From assembly GCA_016198915.1 (NCBI GenBank), contig JACQHS010000057.1, positions 1 through 14,787 of the forward strand: 14,787 nucleotides of DNA, in the 5' to 3' direction. Each line of letters begins with the position of its first letter. The first letter of the stretch is position 1. Below the pieces are notes generated by a model. The model saw only the letters and a program-made list of their open reading frames with translations. It was not told where the DNA came from and made no database searches. Positions 1 through 6,804 of the stretch are shown piece by piece. The translations under genes and the position numbers were made by a program. The stretch is from Candidatus Omnitrophota bacterium (lineage in GTDB: Bacteria > Omnitrophota > Gorgyraeia > Aquiviventales > Aquiviventaceae).

Positions 1-237
1 GAGGAAGAAGGCCGCAAGGGGATGACGATCCAGCGGTACAAGGGGCTCGGGGAAATGAACCCGACCCAGCTGTGGGAGACGACGATGGACCCGGCCAAGC
101 GGACGATCCTGAAAGTTACCCAGGAGGACGCGGTCGAGGCCGAGACGATGTTCACGACGCTGATGGGCGAGGAGGTCGAGCCGCGCAAGCAATTTCTTGA
201 GGAACACGCCCTCGAAGTCAAGAATTTGGATGTGTGA
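1..237 (+). CDS. gyrB: DNA gyrase subunit B, C-terminal end (partial at 5')
   Basis: This is the last 78 codons of GyrB; the reading frame is open from base 1 and stops with TGA at 235-237. GyrB is the ATPase subunit of DNA gyrase and, with GyrA, introduces negative supercoils into DNA. The fragment contains the family-typical motif QRYKGLGEMNPTQLWET, which lies at the end of the TOPRIM/C-terminal region, followed by the usual ending in which an EAETMF.TLMGEEVEPRK stretch precedes a short tail. The ATPase, transducer and TOPRIM active-site regions lie upstream of the window. The stop codon is 3 nt from the gyrA start, so the two subunits are almost certainly co-transcribed. The identification is secure because of the motif and the adjacent gyrA. 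An assignment to ParE is less likely given the GyrA features next door. Confidence 0.97.
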   Translation, partial: EEEGRKGMTIQRYKGLGEMNPTQLWETTMDPAKRTILKVTQEDAVEAETMFTTLMGEEVEPRKQFLEEHALEVKNLDV

Positions 238-240
238 GGC

Positions 241-2889
241 ATGTACACCTTAGGCGAAAAGATCGTTCCGCGGGACATCGAAGAGGAGATCAAAGACTCC
301 TACCTCTCGTACGCGATGAGCGTGATCGTCGGGCGGGCCCTGCCCGACGTCCGCGACGGGCTCAAGCCGGTCCATCGGCGCATCCTCTACGCGATGCAAG
401 AGCTCGGGCTCGAGCCAGGCAAGCCCTATAAGAAGTGCGCGCGCATCGTCGGTGACACATTGGGTCGCTACCATCCTCACGGTGATATTGCAGTCTATGA
501 CACGCTCGTGCGGATGGTCCAGGATTTTTCCCTGCGGTATCCGCTCATCGACGGACAAGGCAACTGGGGCAGTGTGGATGGAGACGCCGCGGCGGCAATG
601 CGTTACACGGAGGCGCGCCTGGCGCACATTGCAATGGAGTTACTTTCGGATATCGATAAGGACACAGTGGATTTCGGGCCGAACTTCGACGGCTCACTGA
701 AGGAACCGAAAATCCTGCCGGCGAAATTGCCGAACCTGCTCGTCAATGGATCCAGCGGGATCGCCGTCGGGATGGCGACGAACATCCCGCCGCACAACCT
801 AAGCGAAGTGGTGGACGCCCTGTGCGTGCTGATCGACGATCCGGAGATTGAGCTGGCCAAGCTGATGCGCCATGTCCAGGGGCCGGATTTCCCGACCGGG
901 GCCATCATCTGTGGCCGCGGCGGCATCAAGGACGCTTACCAGACCGGACGCGGGAGCCTGCGCATCCGCTCGAAAGCCCAGGTGGAGCAGCTCAAGGGCA
1001 ACCGCCAGGCGGTCATCATCACCGAACTGCCGTACCAAGTGAATAAGGCCAACCTGATCGAGTCGATCGCGCAGCTGGTGCAGGACAAGAAGCTCGAAGG
1101 CATCTCCGACCTGCGGGATGAGTCCGACAAAGAAGGCATGCGCGTCGTCATCGAGCTCAAGCGAGACGCCAACGACCAGGTCGTCCTCAATCAGCTCTTC
1201 AAGCACACGACGATGGAGTCCGCGTTCGGCATCATCATGCTCTCCCTGGTCGACGGCCGGCCGCGCGTTCTGGGCCTCAAGCCGATGCTCCAGGCGTTCG
1301 TGGACTACCGGCGCGAGGTCGTCATCCGGCGCACGAAATTCGAGCTGACGCGCGCGAAGGATCGGGCGCACATCCTGGAGGGTCTCAAGAAGGCGCTGTC
1401 GCACCTCGATGCCATCATCAAGACGATCAAAGCCTCAAAGAGCCCTGTCGAGGCCAAAGAGGCGCTGGTTAAAAAGTTCGACTTCAGCGAGAAGCAGGCG
1501 CAGGCCATTTTGGAAATGCAGCTGCAGCGGCTCACGGCGCTGGAGCGCGACAAGATCGAGGCCGAGTACCTGGAGCTGATCAAGAAGATCGAGTATTACG
1601 AGTCACTGCTCAAGAGCGAGAAGAAAGTGCTGGAGCTTATCAAGGAGGAGCTGCAGGAGCTGAAGAAGCGCTTCGGCGATGAGCGGCGCACCGAGATTCT
1701 CGGCGAGGTGAAGGATTTCAAGATCGAGGACCTCATCGCCGAGGAAGACGTCGTCATCACGATCTCCCACGCCGGCTACATCAAGCGGATCCCGGTCTCG
1801 TCCTACCGGAAGCAGAAGCGCGGCGGCGTGGGCGTGACCGCGATGGAGACGAAGGAGGAGGATTTCGTCGAGCACCTGTTCGTGGCCTCGACACACGAGA
1901 CGCTGCTCTTCTTCACCAACCTCGGCCGCTGCTACTGGATCAAGGTCCACGAAGTGCCGCAGGCCAGCCGCTACGCGAAGGGCACGGCGATCGTTAATCT
2001 GCTCTCGCTCCAGAAGGACGAGCGGCTCTCCACGTTCGTCGCAGTCAAATCATTCGACCCCGGGCAGTTCCTCGTCATGGCGACCAAGCAGGGCACAATC
2101 AAGAAGACCGCGCTGGAGGACTACTCGAACCAGCGCAAAGCCGGCATCATCGCCATCACGCTGGAGAAGGGCGATGAGCTGATCGAGGCGGAAATCACCG
2201 ACGGCAAGCGGGAGCTGCTGCTCATCACGCAGCAAGGCAAGGCGATCCGGTTCCCGGAGGAGCAGGCGCGCGAGGTCGGCCGTTCCGCGCGCGGGGTGCG
2301 CGGCATCCGCCTGGGCAAGGGCGATGCGGTCATCACGATGGTGCTGGCCAAGCCGGACGCGGAGCTGCTGACGGTCACGACCCTGGGCTTCGGCAAGCGC
2401 AGTCCGGTGGATGAGTACCGGCTCCAGAGCCGCGGCGGCAAAGGGATCATTAACATCAAGGTGACGTCGAAGAACGGCCAGGTCGTCGGGGCAAAGACCG
2501 TGACGGAGCAGGACGAAGTTATGCTCATCACCCATGAGGGCATGATGGTCCGCTCCTCCGTGAAAGACGTTCGCTCGACCGGCCGGGCCGCGCAAGGGGT
2601 GCGGCTCATCCATATCAAAGGCAAGGACCGGGTGGCGTCCGTGGCCGCGGTCGTGCCGAAGGAGAAGGAGGAGGAAGCCGCTGAGCTTCCTGCGCCCGCC
2701 GCGGCGCCGAGCGAGGTCCCGGCGGCAGCACCCGAAGCCCTCAAGTCTCAACGAATGAAAGCCGCTGCAGCCCCAGCACCGAAAACGAAAGCGGTGAGAA
2801 AGCCTCAGCCAAAACCCGCGGCTCGGCCGAAAGCAAAACCAAGACCGCGCTCACGCGTTGTCACAGCCAGGGGCAAACGGAAGAAATAG
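241..2889 (+). CDS. gyrA: DNA gyrase subunit A with a long basic C-terminal tail
   Basis: An 882-residue GyrA, the DNA-cleaving subunit of gyrase. The N-terminal breakage-reunion domain carries YLSYAMSVIVGRALPDVRDG and the HPHGD helix. The catalytic tyrosine in MRYTEARL falls at residue 122, the same number as in E. coli. Residue 83, the main quinolone-contact position, is Ile (ATT); residue 87 is Asp. A coiled-coil arm lies around 360-480. The C-terminal DNA-wrapping domain runs from about 490 to 805 as six repeat blades. Its GyrA box reads QKRGGVG (525-531), with Val where the canonical QRRGGKG has Lys; a second, closer match, QSRGGKG, is at 729-735. Residues 806-882 form an Ala/Pro/Lys/Arg tail: an acidic start, then 48 residues with 19 Lys/Arg and no Asp/Glu. 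The ATG at 241 is chosen because it matches the family N-terminus and has GAGG just upstream. Confidence 0.97.
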   Translation: MYTLGEKIVPRDIEEEIKDSYLSYAMSVIVGRALPDVRDGLKPVHRRILYAMQELGLEPGKPYKKCARIVGDTLGRYHPHGDIAVYDTLVRMVQDFSLRYPLIDGQGNWGSVDGDAAAAMRYTEARLAHIAMELLSDIDKDTVDFGPNFDGSLKEPKILPAKLPNLLVNGSSGIAVGMATNIPPHNLSEVVDALCVLIDDPEIELAKLMRHVQGPDFPTGAIICGRGGIKDAYQTGRGSLRIRSKAQVEQLKGNRQAVIITELPYQVNKANLIESIAQLVQDKKLEGISDLRDESDKEGMRVVIELKRDANDQVVLNQLFKHTTMESAFGIIMLSLVDGRPRVLGLKPMLQAFVDYRREVVIRRTKFELTRAKDRAHILEGLKKALSHLDAIIKTIKASKSPVEAKEALVKKFDFSEKQAQAILEMQLQRLTALERDKIEAEYLELIKKIEYYESLLKSEKKVLELIKEELQELKKRFGDERRTEILGEVKDFKIEDLIAEEDVVITISHAGYIKRIPVSSYRKQKRGGVGVTAMETKEEDFVEHLFVASTHETLLFFTNLGRCYWIKVHEVPQASRYAKGTAIVNLLSLQKDERLSTFVAVKSFDPGQFLVMATKQGTIKKTALEDYSNQRKAGIIAITLEKGDELIEAEITDGKRELLLITQQGKAIRFPEEQAREVGRSARGVRGIRLGKGDAVITMVLAKPDAELLTVTTLGFGKRSPVDEYRLQSRGGKGIINIKVTSKNGQVVGAKTVTEQDEVMLITHEGMMVRSSVKDVRSTGRAAQGVRLIHIKGKDRVASVAAVVPKEKEEEAAELPAPAAAPSEVPAAAPEALKSQRMKAAAAPAPKTKAVRKPQPKPAARPKAKPRPRSRVVTARGKRKK

Positions 2890-2898
2890 TGCGTTTTC

Positions 2899-2970
2899 GT
2901 CCCCGTCGTCCAATGGCCAGGACACCAGCCTTTCGAGCTGACAATGCGGGTTCGATCCCCGCCGGGGACG
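2899..2970 (+). tRNA. tRNA-Glu (anticodon UUC)
   Basis: The cloverleaf can be drawn by hand. The acceptor stem pairs GTCCCCG (2899-2905) with CGGGGAC (2963-2969), 7 of 7. The D arm is GTCC/GGAC. The T arm is GCGGG/CCCGC around TTCGATC, and the discriminator base is G at 2970. The anticodon loop CTTTCGA (2930-2936) gives anticodon TTC (2932-2934), decoding GAA/GAG. The anticodon stem CCAGC/GCTGA has four pairs and a C-A mismatch at its base (2925/2941). No CCA is encoded, so it must be added after transcription. The gene sits 9 nt after gyrA and 17 nt before nagA, with no visible promoter of its own, so it is probably cut out of a longer mRNA. Confidence 0.95.
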
Positions 2971-2987
2971 TTCTTTGAGAATCCGCT

Positions 2988-4070
2988 GTGGCTGACTTCT
3001 GGTTGACCCACGCGAAGCTCATTACGCCACGCGGCATCACGAGCGGGGCGCTGAAGGTTTCGCAGGGCCGCATCGCCGCGATCCGCCGGAGCGCTCCGCG
3101 GGGTGCACGGACAATCAGCGTGCGCGGCAGCTATCTCGCCCCCGGCTTCATTGATCTGCACGTGTGGGGACCGCCCGACATCGTGTCGCGCGATGCGGCG
3201 CGCGCCGGGACAACCAGTTTTTTGACGACGCTAGGGCCGGAGCCGCCGCGCGATCTATTGCGGCACGCGGTGGAACGTACGCACGCCGAACCGCACGAGG
3301 GAGCTGTGTGCGTCGGCCTCCATCTTGAAGGCCCGTTCGTGAATCCTGCACGCGCCGGGGCGCTGCCGAAACGGTGGATGCGCGTCCCCACAGCGTCGGA
3401 GCTCGACCGTGTGGCCCGCGCCGCCGCGGGACGGCTCAAGATGATGACGATTGCGCCGGAGCTTCGCGGCGCCGATGCGGCGATTCGCTGGTGCCGACGG
3501 CACCGCGTGGTCGCGTCGCTCGGCCACTCGACGGCGGACGCGAATACCGCATATGGTGCAGTGGATGCGGGGGCGTCGGCGGTGACGCACGTCTTCAACG
3601 GCATGCAGCCGCTGCACCATCGCGACCCATCCCTGCTGAATGCCGCACTCACCGATGATCGTGTCACGACGATGGTCATCGCCGATGGAGTGCATGTCGG
3701 CCACAGCGCCCTGCGGTTGCTCCTGCAGGCCAAGGGGCCGCAGCGGATTGCGCTCGTGACGGACTCGATCCGGCGACAAGGCTGGCAGGTGACGGCTCGC
3801 AGCGGAGCCTACTATACCCGGCGCGGAGTGCTGGCAGGCAGCTGTCTGACGATGATCGAGGCGGTGAAGCGGATGGCCACGGCGTGCGGCGTGCCGCTGG
3901 CAGACGCGATCCGCATGGCCAGCGAGGTGCCGGCGCGGCTGTTGCGTTTGGGATCGCGCGGGGCACTGCGGGTCGGCGCGCGCGCTGACCTCGTCATTTT
4001 TGATCGTACATTCCGCGTCCGGCTGACCCTGGTCGGCGGGCGCCTCGTCTACCAACGCAGAGGTTCGTGA
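2988..4070 (+). CDS. nagA: N-acetylglucosamine-6-phosphate deacetylase (amidohydrolase family)
   Basis: A 360-residue NagA-type amidohydrolase. The family removes acetate from GlcNAc-6-phosphate to give glucosamine-6-phosphate in amino-sugar recycling in the cytoplasm. Visible landmarks are PGFIDLHVWG near residues 53-61, HLEGPFVN (Glu114, metal ligand), LGHSTAD (His180), THVFNGMQPLHHRDP (His201) and LVTDS (Asp259, catalytic acid/base position). The first metal motif reads H-V-W (58-60) instead of H-x-H. E. coli NagA also lacks HxH there (Q-x-N) and works with one metal, so activity is plausible. Start: GTG at 2988 is the only start that gives the complete N-terminal beta-strand (ADFWLTHAKLI); a clear ribosome binding site is not seen. 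glmS follows after 51 nt, and both enzymes feed glucosamine-6-phosphate. The family is sure; the exact acetyl-sugar substrate is inferred. Confidence 0.88.
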   Translation: MADFWLTHAKLITPRGITSGALKVSQGRIAAIRRSAPRGARTISVRGSYLAPGFIDLHVWGPPDIVSRDAARAGTTSFLTTLGPEPPRDLLRHAVERTHAEPHEGAVCVGLHLEGPFVNPARAGALPKRWMRVPTASELDRVARAAAGRLKMMTIAPELRGADAAIRWCRRHRVVASLGHSTADANTAYGAVDAGASAVTHVFNGMQPLHHRDPSLLNAALTDDRVTTMVIADGVHVGHSALRLLLQAKGPQRIALVTDSIRRQGWQVTARSGAYYTRRGVLAGSCLTMIEAVKRMATACGVPLADAIRMASEVPARLLRLGSRGALRVGARADLVIFDRTFRVRLTLVGGRLVYQRRGS

Positions 4071-4090
4071 TGTATTGTAGGTTCCACCGA

Positions 4091-4116
4091 CCACTAACCA
4101 CTAACCACTAACCACC
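4091..4116. repeat. Heptamer tandem repeat upstream of glmS
   Basis: Three perfect head-to-tail copies of CCACTAA (4091-4111) followed by a partial CCACC fill half of the 51-nt gap between nagA and glmS. They end 5 nt before the glmS ATG. The array stands where a Shine-Dalgarno sequence would normally be, and no purine-rich ribosome binding site is visible. This is one of several 7- or 8-nt-period arrays in the window. Confidence 0.9.
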
Positions 4117-4121
4117 GGCAC

Positions 4122-5963
4122 ATGTGCGGAATTGTCGGCTACGTCGGCAAGGCCCCCGTCGTCGAGACGGTGCTGGAGGCCCTCCGTCGTCTGGAGTACC
4201 GTGGCTACGACTCCGCCGGGATCGCAGTCCTCAACGGCCGTGGGATCGAGGTGCGCAAGAGGGTCGGAAAGATCGAGGCGCTGGTGGAGTCGATCCGCCG
4301 CCAGCCCATTCGGGATGGGCATATAGCCGTTTGTCACTCGAGATGGGCGACGCATGGCGAGCCGACGGAAGCCAACGCCCATCCCCACACGGACTGCAAG
4401 CAGACGCTGGCCGTTGTCCACAACGGCATCGTCGAAAACTACGCGGAACTCAAGAGTCAACTGCTGGCGAAGGGGCACCGGTTTCGCTCGCAGACAGACA
4501 CCGAAGTGATCGCGCATCTCGTCGAGGAGTACGCCAAGCGCGAACCGCTGGACTGCGCGTTCCGCCATGCGCTGAAAGAGCTGCGGGGTTCCTACGCGGT
4601 CTGCCTGCTGTCGAAACATGAACCACACCGGCTCTTCGGCGCGAAGAACAGCAGCCCGCTGATCGTCGGCGTTGGCAAGCGCGAAGCGTTCTTCGCCAGC
4701 GACGTGCCCGCGATCCTCGGGCGGACGCGCCGCGTGGTGTATTTGAACGACCACGAAGTCGTCGAGCTGTCCGCGTCAGGGCCGCGTCTGACGACGCTGG
4801 ACGGTAAGCGTCTCCACCGCAAGGCCACGACGGTGGCGTGGGATGTCGCCGCCGCCCGCAAGGAAGGCTACCCGCACTTCATGCTCAAGGAAATCCACGA
4901 GCAGCCGGCGACGATCGAGCAGACGCTGTTCAACCGCTTGGACGCCGGCAAACGGCGCCTGACATTTGACCGGCGCACGAAGCAGTTCCTCGACCGCCTC
5001 TCGCCCAACGAGAAGTTCATCGTCATCGCTTGCGGCACCGCGTATCACGCCGGCCTGGTGGGCGAGTACATGCTGGAGGAGTGTACGCGGATCCCCGTGG
5101 ACGTGGATCTGGCCAGCGAGTTCCGCTACCGTGGGGCGCAGCTGGGCCGCGACACTACCGTGATCGCGATCACCCAGTCGGGGGAAACCGCCGATACGCT
5201 GGCGAGCATCCAGATGGCGAAAGCCCATGGGGCGAAGACGCTGGCCATTTGCAATGTCATGGGCTCCTCGATCGCGCGCGCGGTGGACGCGATGCTCTAT
5301 ACCCACGCCGGGCCGGAGATCGCGGTGGCCTCGACCAAAGCGTACACCTCGCAGATCACGGCGTTAGCACTCCTGACTCTCTATCTGGCGAAGCGACGCG
5401 CGTGCCTGCCGCCGGCGCAGTGGCGTCGGCTCTTCGACGGGCTCGCCAAACTGCCAGAAGCGGTGCAGCGGGCGCTAGAGACGGAACGCGCGGTGAAGGC
5501 AGTTGCCGGCGAGTACGCGCGGGCCAGGAACTTCTATTATCTCGGGCGGCGGTACAACTACCCCAGCGCCCTGGAAGGCGCGCTGAAGCTCAAGGAGATC
5601 TGCCCGGTCATCCACGCCGAAGGCTATGCGGCGGGCGAGATGAAGCACGGCCCGATTTCGCTCATCCGGAAGGGCTGGCCCGTGATGTTCGTCGCCCCGC
5701 ACTCCTCGGTTTACGAGAAGGTCATCTCGAACATCGAAGAGGTCCGTGCGCGCAAGGGTGCGTGCATCGTCATCGCCTCCGAAGGCGATCCGGCCATCAA
5801 GCGCCATGCCGACAGCCTGATTACGATTCCCAGGACGGAAGAATTCTTTTCGCCCGTCGTGGCGGCGATTCCGCTGCAACTGTTCGCCTACTACGTGGCC
5901 GATGCCAACGGCTGCGACATCGACCAGCCGCCGAACCTGGCCAAGAGCGTGACAGTTGAATAA
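4122..5963 (+). CDS. glmS: Glutamine--fructose-6-phosphate aminotransferase (isomerizing)
   Basis: A 613-residue GlmS, which converts fructose-6-phosphate plus glutamine to glucosamine-6-phosphate and glutamate. This is the committed step to UDP-GlcNAc for peptidoglycan and lipid A. The N-terminus MCGIVGYVG gives the Ntn-type nucleophile Cys2 after Met removal. The glutaminase domain (about 2-220) shows the RGYDSAG, SRWATHGEPTEANAHPH and HNGIVENY motifs. Two SIS sugar-isomerase domains follow, with CGTAYHAG, TQSGETADT and STKAYTSQ in the first and AEGYAAGEMKHGPISLI in the second. The protein ends in the conserved DQPPNLAKSVTVE. Length and ending are full and normal for the family. The ATG at 4122 is fixed because Cys must be residue 2. 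No glmS ribozyme can fit in the 51-nt upstream gap. A heptamer repeat precedes it and a large inverted repeat begins right after its stop. Confidence 0.98.
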   Translation: MCGIVGYVGKAPVVETVLEALRRLEYRGYDSAGIAVLNGRGIEVRKRVGKIEALVESIRRQPIRDGHIAVCHSRWATHGEPTEANAHPHTDCKQTLAVVHNGIVENYAELKSQLLAKGHRFRSQTDTEVIAHLVEEYAKREPLDCAFRHALKELRGSYAVCLLSKHEPHRLFGAKNSSPLIVGVGKREAFFASDVPAILGRTRRVVYLNDHEVVELSASGPRLTTLDGKRLHRKATTVAWDVAAARKEGYPHFMLKEIHEQPATIEQTLFNRLDAGKRRLTFDRRTKQFLDRLSPNEKFIVIACGTAYHAGLVGEYMLEECTRIPVDVDLASEFRYRGAQLGRDTTVIAITQSGETADTLASIQMAKAHGAKTLAICNVMGSSIARAVDAMLYTHAGPEIAVASTKAYTSQITALALLTLYLAKRRACLPPAQWRRLFDGLAKLPEAVQRALETERAVKAVAGEYARARNFYYLGRRYNYPSALEGALKLKEICPVIHAEGYAAGEMKHGPISLIRKGWPVMFVAPHSSVYEKVISNIEEVRARKGACIVIASEGDPAIKRHADSLITIPRTEEFFSPVVAAIPLQLFAYYVADANGCDIDQPPNLAKSVTVE

Positions 5964-6081
5964 CCAAATTCCAAATCCCAAGCACCAAATAAGCACCAAG
6001 CACCAAATTCCAAGCACCAAACGTTTGGAATTTGGAGCTTGGAGCTTGGAATTTATTTGGAATTTGGGATTTGGTGCTTGG
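5964..6081. repeat. 118-bp inverted repeat built from CCAANNN heptamer words
   Basis: The glmS-rsmI gap is occupied by an unusual symmetric element that begins at the base after the glmS stop. The left arm (5964-6022) is eight units starting CCAA, seven of period 7 and one of 11 nt (5985-5995). The right arm (6023-6081) is the reverse complement arrangement, again eight units, with its 11-nt unit (6050-6060) at the mirrored place. The centre is the perfect palindrome CCAAACGTTTGG (6017-6028). By hand, 44 of 59 arm positions are complementary, with the CCAA/TTGG cores always in register; most mismatches swap GCA-type for ATT-type words. RNA from it should fold into one long interrupted hairpin. 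No U-tract follows, so a classical intrinsic terminator is not supported. Confidence 0.93.
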
Positions 6082-6099
6082 TGATTTCCGCTTGCGACG

Positions 6100-6804
6100 A
6101 TGGGCGGAACACTCTATATCGTCGCTACGCCAATCGGAAATCTGAAGGACATCAGCCTCCGGGCAATTGACACGCTCAAAGCCGTTGATCTGATCGCCTG
6201 CGAGGACACGCGGCGCACGGCGATTCTGCTGAAGGCGTACGGGGTGACGAGGCCAACCACCAGCTACCATGCCTACAGCGGAGCGGGCAAGGCGCGTCGG
6301 CTGGTGGAGGAGATTCGCGGCGGCAAGCGCGTGGCACTGGTTTCCGATGCGGGACTGCCGGGCATTTCGGATCCGGGGACCCCGCTCGTGCAGGCCGCGA
6401 TTGCTGAAGGGTTGCCCGTGGAGGTGGTCCCGGGAGCGTCGGCGTCGCTGATGGCGCTTGTGCTCTCCGGGCTGCGGACGGATCGATTCACGTTCGAGGG
6501 GTTCCTGCCGGTGAAGCCAGGTCCGCGGCGCAAGAAGCTGGCGTCGCTGCAGGGCGAGCCGCGGACGGTCATTCTGTACGAGTCTCCGCACCGGCTGCTC
6601 AAGACGTTGGGCGATATTGAGGAAACCCTTGGAGATATCCCAATGTCATGCAGCCGCGAGCTGACGAAGAAGTTTGAGGAGACGCGGCGCGGACGAGTCA
6701 GCGATCTGCGAGCGCACTTTACGAAGACGCCGCCGCGCGGCGAATTTGTCCTGGTCTTTACGCCGCGTCCGCACGGGGACACGTGGGCACGGGGGCACGG
6801 GTGA
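6100..6804 (+). CDS. rsmI: 16S rRNA (cytidine-2'-O)-methyltransferase
   Basis: A 234-residue RsmI, a tetrapyrrole-methylase-fold enzyme that uses S-adenosylmethionine to 2'-O-methylate C1402 of 16S rRNA in the ribosomal P site. Family landmarks run in order: LYIVATPIGNLKDIS at the N-terminus, CEDTRRT, SYHAYS, the glycine-rich VSDAGLPGISDPG, VPGASA, FEGFLP and the C-terminal ESPHRLLKTL and REL.KKFEE segments. The ATG at 6100 gives the canonical N-terminus, but no clear ribosome binding site is seen before it. The last dozen residues (about PHGDTWARGHG) are encoded by an octamer tandem repeat and are not conserved family sequence; E. coli RsmI is longer. The stop overlaps the lpxA start as TGATG, so translation is probably coupled. 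The function is confident. Confidence 0.95.
   Translation: MGGTLYIVATPIGNLKDISLRAIDTLKAVDLIACEDTRRTAILLKAYGVTRPTTSYHAYSGAGKARRLVEEIRGGKRVALVSDAGLPGISDPGTPLVQAAIAEGLPVEVVPGASASLMALVLSGLRTDRFTFEGFLPVKPGPRRKKLASLQGEPRTVILYESPHRLLKTLGDIEETLGDIPMSCSRELTKKFEETRRGRVSDLRAHFTKTPPRGEFVLVFTPRPHGDTWARGHG
6773..6803. repeat. Octamer tandem repeat at the rsmI-lpxA junction
   Basis: Four units of 8 nt start at 6773, 6781, 6789 and 6797: ACGGGGAC, ACGTGGGC, ACGGGGGC and ACGGGTGA. The array encodes the last residues of RsmI, supplies its stop codon and runs into the lpxA ATG at 6804. Its G-runs are also the only Shine-Dalgarno-like bases in front of lpxA. It shares the GGGCAC core with the octamer array at 9334. 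Confidence 0.85.

Noticed and set aside
4071..4121. glmS ribozyme upstream of glmS
   Set aside because: The gap is 51 nt and mostly a simple repeat, too short for the ribozyme core.
5964..6099. Classical rho-independent terminator or insertion-sequence remnant after glmS
   Set aside because: The palindrome has no following T-run, is AT-rich in its variable positions, and carries no transposase fragment or target-site duplication that I can see.
6783..6803. GTG start for lpxA at 6783
   Set aside because: It adds only residues translated from the octamer repeat; the ATG at 6804 gives the standard N-terminus and a TGATG coupling.
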